Below, piece by piece: positions 59,179 to 64,000 of a stretch of 64,000 nt of DNA. The translations under genes were made by a program, and so were the position numbers. The notes under the pieces were generated by a model, which was not told the origin of the DNA, did not search any database, and worked only from the letters and a program-made list of their open reading frames with translations. The stretch is from Clostridia bacterium (GTDB lineage Bacteria; Bacillota; Clostridia; Oscillospirales; Acutalibacteraceae), in the NCBI GenBank assembly GCA_017516965.1, contig JAFXAP010000004.1, positions 62,001-126,000 of the forward strand, in the 5' to 3' direction. Every line of letters begins with the position of its first letter. Within the stretch, counting starts at the first letter, position 1.

Positions 59179-59829
59179 TTATCTTAATTTTTTTAATTTT
59201 AATGTGTTTGCTATCACAATAAGTTGCATTCCTTTTTCTAACGGAAGCGCAGGGTCGACAGTTGTGGTTATTTTGTCACCGTTTCTTAAAGCAACTACGT
59301 TAATAGAATATTTTTTGCGAAGACTTAGTTCTATCAGAGTTTTTCCAATCCATTCGTCGCGCACGTCGATTTCTACCATAGAGACATCGTCAGAAAGCTC
59401 TATCATTTCTGAAAAACCCGATGTAAGTAGAGTCTTTGCAAGTCGGGTTCCCGATTCTTTTTCGGGAAAAACTACTCTATCGGCGCCCACCCTTGTTAAA
59501 ATCTTTTGATGCATTTCATTACCGCATTTTACAATAACGTTTTTAACGCCTGACTCTTTGCAAAGTGTTAATGCCATAACACTTGCCTCAAGATTACTTG
59601 CCATAGCGATAATAACAACATCAACATTTGATATACCAAGTCTTTTAATTGCTTCAGGCTCAGTAATATCAGCGCATTTGCAAACAGGAATAGTTTCAAT
59701 AGCATTATTGACAGTGTTTTGGTTGATATCAACAGCCAAAACCTCAGCGCCACTTGCAACAAGCTCTTGCGCAACTGCTTTGCCATATCTTCCAAGTCCT
59801 AATACTGCATAGGTTTTGTTAATACTCAT
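59179..59829 (-). CDS. ktrA: Ktr/Trk potassium uptake regulatory subunit
   Basis: A 216-residue RCK protein. The N-terminal Rossmann domain has AVLGLGRYGKAVAQEL with the GxGxxG motif (residues 8-13), and Asp in LAVDINQN; the C-terminal RCK_C domain (about 135-216) ends in LPLEKGMQLIVIA. It forms an octameric ring that gates KtrB, with nucleotide, and often c-di-AMP, as ligand. The ATG at 59829 follows AAGGGA. The gene follows ktrB by 16 bases. Confidence 0.92.
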   Translation of the reverse strand: MSINKTYAVLGLGRYGKAVAQELVASGAEVLAVDINQNTVNNAIETIPVCKCADITEPEAIKRLGISNVDVVIIAMASNLEASVMALTLCKESGVKNVIVKCGNEMHQKILTRVGADRVVFPEKESGTRLAKTLLTSGFSEMIELSDDVSMVEIDVRDEWIGKTLIELSLRKKYSINVVALRNGDKITTTVDPALPLEKGMQLIVIANTLKLKKLR

Positions 59830-59845
59830 AATTAAAAATCCCTTC

Positions 59846-61204
59846 TTAACCCACACTGATTTCTTCAATGGGGTTTCTTACTATGTTTTGATTGTCTTTT
59901 CTTCGTTTAAATGCAACGGCGAGTGAAATGGGTCCCACACGACCAAGGTACATTGTTACAATGATAATGATTTTACCAATACTGTTAAGTGATGTGGTAA
60001 GATTTCTTGTAAGGCCTACTGTTGCTGTAGCGCTAACAGTTTCGTAAACAACATCTAATGTGCTGGCATCTGTTACGGCAGAGAGTAAAACTGTCGAAGT
60101 GAACATAATAATAAAAGACATACATGTGACAGCAACAGCTTTGCTAACAGCTTGTTTTGTGAGATGTCGACCAAATAATTCGGTATCTTCTTTATTGCGG
60201 ATAGATGCAATTGCTGACGCTATAAGTACAGTAAATGTAACCGTTTTAATTCCTCCGGCTGTACCAACAGGCGAACCGCCTATAAACATTAACAGCAGAC
60301 AAACTACAGAAGAGGCGTTTGTAAGATGCTCTTGCGAAACTGTAGCAAAACCGGCAGTTCTTGTTGTAACCGACTGAAACAAGGAAACTTCGATTTTTTG
60401 AAGCACAGTATAGTCTTTCATCGTTTGCGGATTATTATATTCGAATACAAAAATCAATGCCGCGCCAAAGAAAATCAGAAACAAAGTTGCAGTAATGGCA
60501 ATTTTACTGTGCAAGGTAAGATCTCTAAAAAAATTTATTTTTTTTGCCCGTGACAGTTTTATAACTCTAAGTACATCCCACCAAACGATATAACCGATAC
60601 CGCCTATTATAATCAGTGCGGATGTAACAATATTGATTATAGGATTAAGCGCATAATCACAAAGGCTGTTTTCAGCAATTATATCAATTCCGGCATTACA
60701 AAAGGCGGAAACAGAGGTAAAAACTGATATCCATATTCCTTGTGCGCCAAAACGCGGTATAAACACTGTCATATAAAGCAACGCGCCGATACCTTCTATA
60801 ATAAATGTTCCAAAGACAACCTTTTTAACAAAGCGAATAAGCCCCGAAAGAGAATTTAAATTAAAAGCGTCTTGCAGCAGTAGTCGGTCGCCAATGCCCA
60901 TCTTTTTATGTAGTAGTATCATCAGTCCCGACATAATGGTTATTACGCCAAGGCCGCCAATTTGAATAAGTAGCAGGATTACAACCTGACCAAAAACACT
61001 CCAAGCCGAAACAGTTGGGGTTACCACCAAGCCTGTAACACAGGTAGAGGTTGTCGCTGTAAATAAAGCATCAATAAAGGGTGTGAATTTCCCGTTAGCA
61101 GAGCTTATCGGAAGTGAAAGCAATATCGCGCCTGACAATATCGCTATTAAAAAACTTAACAATATAATATGTGTTGTCGATATTCTAATTCGTTGGTTTT
61201 TCAT
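59846..61204 (-). CDS. ktrB: TrkH/KtrB potassium transporter subunit
   Basis: A 452-residue channel-like transporter with four M1-P-M2 repeats. The filter loops are visible as TTSTCVTGLVV near residue 52, SAFCNAGID near 160, TRTAGFATV near 287 and SATATVGLT near 398, each with the key Gly except for variation in the flanks. It takes up K+, gated by KtrA. The ATG is preceded by AAAGGTG. Its 90-nt leader has a hairpin plus T-run shortly after the predicted start site. Confidence 0.93.
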   Translation of the reverse strand: MKNQRIRISTTHIILLSFLIAILSGAILLSLPISSANGKFTPFIDALFTATTSTCVTGLVVTPTVSAWSVFGQVVILLLIQIGGLGVITIMSGLMILLHKKMGIGDRLLLQDAFNLNSLSGLIRFVKKVVFGTFIIEGIGALLYMTVFIPRFGAQGIWISVFTSVSAFCNAGIDIIAENSLCDYALNPIINIVTSALIIIGGIGYIVWWDVLRVIKLSRAKKINFFRDLTLHSKIAITATLFLIFFGAALIFVFEYNNPQTMKDYTVLQKIEVSLFQSVTTRTAGFATVSQEHLTNASSVVCLLLMFIGGSPVGTAGGIKTVTFTVLIASAIASIRNKEDTELFGRHLTKQAVSKAVAVTCMSFIIMFTSTVLLSAVTDASTLDVVYETVSATATVGLTRNLTTSLNSIGKIIIIVTMYLGRVGPISLAVAFKRRKDNQNIVRNPIEEISVG

Positions 61205-61244
61205 AATTTAATATGCACCTTTAATTTATTGTTAAAAACAAAAA

Positions 61245-61276
61245 GGAACCAAAATCCTCTGCAGACAGCTGGTTCC
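61245..61276 (-). terminator. Hairpin and T-run in the ktrB leader (candidate attenuator)
   Basis: On the minus strand GGAACCA (61276-61270) pairs with TGGTTCC (61251-61245), an 18-nt loop containing GCTGTCTGCAGAGG, followed by TTTTTGTTTTT. It lies between the promoter and the ktrB start codon, so transcription must pass it. Confidence 0.6.
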
Positions 61277-61300
61277 AAAATTATCACTTTATTTTTTATA

Positions 61301-61329
61301 ATTATATCATATACTAATTTTTAAGTCAA
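61301..61329 (-). promoter_or_regulatory. Sigma-A promoter of ktrB-ktrA
   Basis: Minus strand TTGACT (61324-61329), 17-bp spacer, TATAAT (61301-61306). Confidence 0.8.
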
Positions 61330-61330
61330 G

Positions 61331-61685
61331 ATTTATATTAAAACGGCAAATAAGCAAAGAATGGGCAAAGGGTTTGAATAAAATTTTAAAACCTAAAACA
61401 CGTAAATACCGCACTTTATAGCAATGCTGGGTAAGAGCGTGCATATGTGTTCCCAAACGGCTATATTTTCTTTATATTGGCTACATATAGCACTATTTAG
61501 CACTTTCCACTCGGATTTAGATACTCTTTAGCACTCTTTACCCCACTGTCTCCACCTACTCCAGAGCTGTCTGTGGGACAAACTGTGGTCAAAAAAATCC
61601 TCCCCGAAAGCGATGCTTCGCATCACTTCGGGGAGTTCTTGTTTGTTGCATTTTAACTTAGGAAAAGAGAATTGTCAAGTTATAT
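61331..61685. other. Gene-free stretch between ktrB promoter and the gene at 61686
   Basis: No reading frame with a ribosome binding site is seen. Three TAGCACT copies occur at 61488, 61498 and 61529 in an otherwise undistinguished sequence. The right end holds the terminator at 61600-61635. It may be decayed DNA; nothing identifies an integrase or IS remnant. Confidence 0.5.
61600..61635 (-). terminator. Terminator of the gene at 61686
   Basis: CTCCCCGAA / TTCGGGGAG outer stem of 9 bp with an inner GATGC/GCATC hairpin; the minus strand continues GATTTTTTT. Confidence 0.9.
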
Positions 61686-62123
61686 TTAAAAATTAATCCA
61701 ACATGATTTTTCATCACTTATACCTAAACCAGCAAGAGCGGCAAGATGTTTTGTCATTTCATATTTTTCTTCTTTATTTTCACCGTATTCATAACAACAG
61801 GTTACCGTTTCAATTTCAGACCATGTTTCCTTAATTATATTGGTGCGAAGAGCGTTGCTTAAGACTTTTTTATTGCGCCAAGCCTTAAAAACATACCAAT
61901 GCAAGTCTACATTACCACATTTCAATATTATGGCCTTTTTAACACCACCATCAGCAATAATTAAAAATTCACATTTAGTACTACCTATTTTATCTCTACC
62001 TAGAGTTTGACTGTATGTTAATTCTCTAACTGTTTTTTTAATATAATAAATATTTTCCTTTATATGTGTGCACCTATCCAAATTTAAACTGCGTAATACA
62101 TGACTTAATGTTTCGTTTCGCAT
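61686..62123 (-). CDS. Unknown protein beside the XRE-desulfoferrodoxin regulator
   Basis: A 145-residue soluble protein of no family I recognise. It is mixed alpha/beta, with TKCEFLIIADGGVKKAIILKCG and HWYVFKAWRNKKVLSNALRTN in the middle and TVTCCYEYGENKEEKY near the end; Cys residues are scattered and form no clear metal site. The ATG at 62123 follows GAGGTG. A promoter at 62159-62187 and one copy of the 26-bp palindromic site at 62198-62223 lie directly upstream, so it is probably controlled together with the flavoprotein at 63022. Confidence 0.6.
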   Translation of the reverse strand: MRNETLSHVLRSLNLDRCTHIKENIYYIKKTVRELTYSQTLGRDKIGSTKCEFLIIADGGVKKAIILKCGNVDLHWYVFKAWRNKKVLSNALRTNIIKETWSEIETVTCCYEYGENKEEKYEMTKHLAALAGLGISDEKSCWINF

Positions 62124-62158
62124 TGCATTCACCTCATAATATTTCATAGGTTATTACA

Positions 62159-62187
62159 ATATTAACACAAATTTTTTATTCTTTCAA
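62159..62187 (-). promoter_or_regulatory. Promoter of the gene at 61686
   Basis: Minus strand TTGAAA (62182-62187), 17-bp spacer, TAATAT (62159-62164). Confidence 0.6.
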
Positions 62188-62197
62188 CATTACAACC

Positions 62198-62223
62198 CAT
62201 ATCAAAATTTGATATGCAGTAAA
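62198..62223. promoter_or_regulatory. Candidate operator, copy 1 of a 26-bp repeat
   Basis: Identical to 62919-62944. It contains the palindrome CATATCAAA-A-TTTGATATG (9-bp arms), centred about 55 bp upstream of the predicted start site of the gene at 61686. Confidence 0.65.
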
Positions 62224-62232
62224 CAAAGAAAT

Positions 62233-62260
62233 ACAACCGTCCGATTTTTCGGGCGGTTGT
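62233..62260. terminator. Terminator of the XRE-desulfoferrodoxin gene
   Basis: ACAACCGTCCGA / TCGGGCGGTTGT, 12-bp stem with one G-T pair and a TTTT loop. Confidence 0.85.
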
Positions 62261-62265
62261 GTGCT

Positions 62266-62850
62266 TTATATTTTCATTTTCATCAGTCCGTGCTTATTGC
62301 AGTAAATATACAAATACCCACTGCCGCGAAGTTGGAATCTTGTCTCGGCGTTGCCTTCAGGATAGAGCTTTACAAACTGAACTCTGTCCGTTGTAAGATA
62401 GGCAATAAACGAAATAAAATGTGTCTTTGTCATATTGTGATTTACAGTAATAAAATGCTCGTCTTCAACCTTTTCTATGGTGATTTCGTGTGCCTCGTCA
62501 ATGTCTTCTGCTTCGAGTGGTGGCAGTTTGATACCGCAGCAACTAATAACCGCATCGCCCATAGCTCGTATAACATTATTACACACAGGGCAAACGTAAA
62601 ATTTTGATCGCAAAACGTTGGAAGAAATATTTTTATTGATAACCGTATCTCCCGACATAAGCTCCATAACCGATACACCGAGAGCATAACTCAGCGGTTC
62701 TATCAAAGATATATCGGGAAGACCTTTTCCAGTCTCCCATTTTGAAACAGCCTTACTGCTAACACCAATCTTTTCTGCAAGTTCGCTTTGTGTTAAGTTT
62801 TTATTTTCACGCAGTCGTTTAATAACTGCACCTGTAATATAAGTATTCAT
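62266..62850 (-). CDS. XRE transcriptional regulator fused to desulfoferrodoxin
   Basis: A 194-residue fusion. Residues 9-63 are an XRE helix-turn-helix (LTQSELAEKIGVSSKAVSKWE). Residues 84-194 match desulfoferrodoxin: centre I cysteines Cys87, Cys90, Cys104, Cys105 (CPVC...CCG), and centre II ligands His121, His138, His144, Cys184 and His187 (HNMTKTH and YCNKHG). All nine iron ligands are kept; the superoxide reductase Lys next to the first His is Ala120, while Glu119 remains. It may sense superoxide, peroxide, oxygen or iron and set expression of its neighbours, or be an enzyme with a DNA-binding head. It is divergent from the flavoprotein at 63022. Confidence 0.85.
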   Translation of the reverse strand: MNTYITGAVIKRLRENKNLTQSELAEKIGVSSKAVSKWETGKGLPDISLIEPLSYALGVSVMELMSGDTVINKNISSNVLRSKFYVCPVCNNVIRAMGDAVISCCGIKLPPLEAEDIDEAHEITIEKVEDEHFITVNHNMTKTHFISFIAYLTTDRVQFVKLYPEGNAETRFQLRGSGYLYIYCNKHGLMKMKI

Positions 62851-62870
62851 ACCAATTCTCCTTTGTTTTA

Positions 62871-62899
62871 AGTATAATGGATAACCGATAAAACCTCAA
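62871..62899 (-). promoter_or_regulatory. Sigma-A promoter of the XRE-desulfoferrodoxin gene
   Basis: Minus strand TTGAGG (62894-62899), 17-bp spacer, TATACT (62871-62876). Confidence 0.65.
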
Positions 62900-62918
62900 C
62901 CTACTTTGCGTTGAATTG

Positions 62919-62944
62919 CATATCAAAATTTGATATGCAGTAAA
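62919..62944. promoter_or_regulatory. Candidate operator, copy 2 of a 26-bp repeat
   Basis: Identical to 62198-62223, with the palindrome extended here to 11-bp arms (TGCATATCAAA / TTTGATATGCA). It lies midway between two divergent promoters, about 20 bp and 14 bp outside their -35 boxes, a position typical of activator sites. Confidence 0.65.
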
Positions 62945-62958
62945 GGAGAATTAAGGGA

Positions 62959-62987
62959 TTGAGAAAAATCACACAAAATGGTATAAT
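62959..62987 (+). promoter_or_regulatory. Sigma-A promoter of the flavoprotein gene
   Basis: TTGAGA (62959-62964), 17-bp spacer, TATAAT (62982-62987) with upstream TGG. Confidence 0.75.
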
Positions 62988-63021
62988 AAATATATAATCT
63001 AAAACCAAGGAGGACACACAA

Positions 63022-64000
63022 ATGAAAACCATTATTATAGGCGGTGTTGCAGGTGGTGCAACTGCGGCGGCGCGGCTCCGCAGACTGGATGAAAAAGCGG
63101 AAATCATTATTTTAGAGCGTGGCGAATATGTGTCCTTTGCCAACTGCGGTCTGCCGTATTATATCGGCGGTGTCATCACTGACCGCGAAGATTTGACTCT
63201 ACAAACGCCCGAAAGCTTTAAGGCACGTTTTAATATTGATGTAAGAGTTTTAAACGAGGCGGTTAAGATTAGCCCCGATACCAAAACTGTTACCGTCAAA
63301 AATCTTCGCACAGGCGAAACCTATGAAGAAATCTATGATAACCTTATTTTGTCTATGGGCGCCGAGCCGATAAGACCAAACATTGACGGCGCTGACGGTA
63401 GCAATGTTTTGACACTTCGTAACATTCCCGATACCTTAAAAATTAAAAAGTATATTAATACCGCAAAACCACGCTCGGCTGTGGTGATCGGCGGCGGATA
63501 TATTGGTGTTGAGATGGCGGAAAATTTAGCACAGGCAGGGCTAAAGGTTGCAATAGTAGAACTTGCCGACCATTTGATAGCACCTCTTGATTTTGATATG
63601 GCGGCAGACGTTCACCGCTATATCAAATCCAAAGGAATTTATCTGCGCCTTAATAACGGTGTAAAGTCTATAAACGGAAATACTGTCATCTTGCAAAACG
63701 GTGAGATCACCGCCGATATGATAATAATGTCTGTCGGTGTCCGTCCCGAGACGTCTATCGCAAAAGACTGTGGAATAGAACTCAACCAACGCGGAAGCAT
63801 TATTGTAAACAACAAAATGCAGACCAATATACCGAATATTTATGCTGTCGGTGATGCAGTTGAGGTTGAGGATTTTATAACAAAAAAACCTGCCTTTATT
63901 CCTCTTGCAGGGCCTGCCAACAAGCAAGGCAGAATTGCGGCGGATAATATTGCGGGATACGAGAGCGTTTATACAGGAACGCAAGGTTCGGCAGTTTTAA
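63022..64000 (+). CDS. CoA-disulfide reductase / NADH oxidase-type flavoprotein (3' end cut)
   Basis: The first 326 residues of a pyridine nucleotide-disulfide oxidoreductase; the frame is open to the window end. GGVAGGATAAARLRR at 7-21 binds FAD, SFANCGLPYYIGG places the single redox Cys at 42, as in CoA-disulfide reductases and Nox/Npx enzymes, and VVIGGGYIGVEMAENLA near 155 binds NAD(P)H, with IYAVGDAVEV near 280 as the second FAD motif. Typical length is 440-560 (longer ones add a rhodanese domain), so at least 110 residues are missing. It may reduce CoA disulfide, O2 or peroxide. Upstream lie GGAGGA, a strong promoter and the palindromic site. Confidence 0.88.
   Translation, partial: MKTIIIGGVAGGATAAARLRRLDEKAEIIILERGEYVSFANCGLPYYIGGVITDREDLTLQTPESFKARFNIDVRVLNEAVKISPDTKTVTVKNLRTGETYEEIYDNLILSMGAEPIRPNIDGADGSNVLTLRNIPDTLKIKKYINTAKPRSAVVIGGGYIGVEMAENLAQAGLKVAIVELADHLIAPLDFDMAADVHRYIKSKGIYLRLNNGVKSINGNTVILQNGEITADMIIMSVGVRPETSIAKDCGIELNQRGSIIVNNKMQTNIPNIYAVGDAVEVEDFITKKPAFIPLAGPANKQGRIAADNIAGYESVYTGTQGSAVL

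Noticed and set aside
61205..61300. c-di-AMP (ydaO) riboswitch before ktrB
   Set aside because: The leader is only about 90 nt with a single hairpin; the ydaO aptamer is considerably longer and its conserved blocks are absent.
62198..62944. Composite transposon or insertion marked by 26-bp direct repeats
   Set aside because: The repeats are each palindromic, sit just upstream of promoters and enclose only the regulator gene; no transposase or terminal inverted repeats are seen. A dispersed repeat remains possible.

Overview
The window is low-GC DNA with strong AGGAGG-type ribosome binding sites, frequent TTG/GTG starts, many consensus sigma-A promoters (TTGACA-N17-TATAAT) and intrinsic terminators. 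It carries spoVAD, an L-box lysine riboswitch, a LytR-CpsA-Psr protein, a ferredoxin-type thioredoxin reductase subunit and a bile-salt-hydrolase-like Ntn hydrolase. I infer an anaerobic, gut-associated member of the class Clostridia (Oscillospirales-like), related to spore formers. No tRNA, rRNA, IS element, prophage or CRISPR array was seen.

Layout. 1-6302: a cut polysaccharide deacetylase, a TIGR01212 radical SAM protein, and three catabolic enzymes without signal peptides (GH43, GH78 rhamnosidase, M14 peptidase). 6366-10255: first polysaccharide locus (undecaprenyl-phosphate sugar transferase, a structured intergenic RNA, LytR-type ligase, DUF4422 transferase, UDP-galactopyranose mutase). 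10356-20514: solitary spoVAD, mgtE, an aberrant P-type ATPase, glyA, a polar amino acid ABC transporter, DUF421/DUF4363. 20548-25192: second polysaccharide locus (ABC exporter pair and two glycosyltransferases). 25321-32449: serC-serA, a HTH-ADP-ribosylglycohydrolase fusion with a PfkB kinase, and a lysine-riboswitch-controlled dapA-ddh operon.

32508-42451 is one tightly packed operon of housekeeping genes (nusB-xseA-xseB-ispA-dxs-tlyA-nadK-argR-recN-tyrS plus a small gene). A small gene bracketed by inverted repeats follows (42464-43280). Next come asd-dapA-dapB on the minus strand and queA-tgt-yajC on the plus strand. With ddh, the window encodes aspartate semialdehyde formation through meso-diaminopimelate. 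49398-59105 is mostly accessory: Gfo/Idh oxidoreductase, thioredoxin plus FtrB-like subunit, aldo/keto reductase, lipoproteins, an ECF sigma/anti-sigma pair, a BSH-like hydrolase, a DUF4353 surface lipoprotein and small membrane proteins. 59179-61329 is a KtrB-KtrA potassium uptake operon with a hairpin-and-U-tract leader.

61686-64000 holds what I consider the strongest candidate system: a regulator that fuses an XRE helix-turn-helix to a complete desulfoferrodoxin (both iron sites intact). It is flanked by two identical 26-bp copies of a palindromic site lying just upstream of three promoters: an unknown gene, the regulator itself, and a CoA-disulfide-reductase/NADH-oxidase-type flavoprotein. 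A second candidate is the 160-nt RNA at 7085-7244, closed by a 13-bp helix, whose 3' strand can alternatively pair with a nearer copy of the same sequence. A third theme is compact divergent promoters that share, abut or superimpose their hexamers at four places. All calls are by eye; no search was run.
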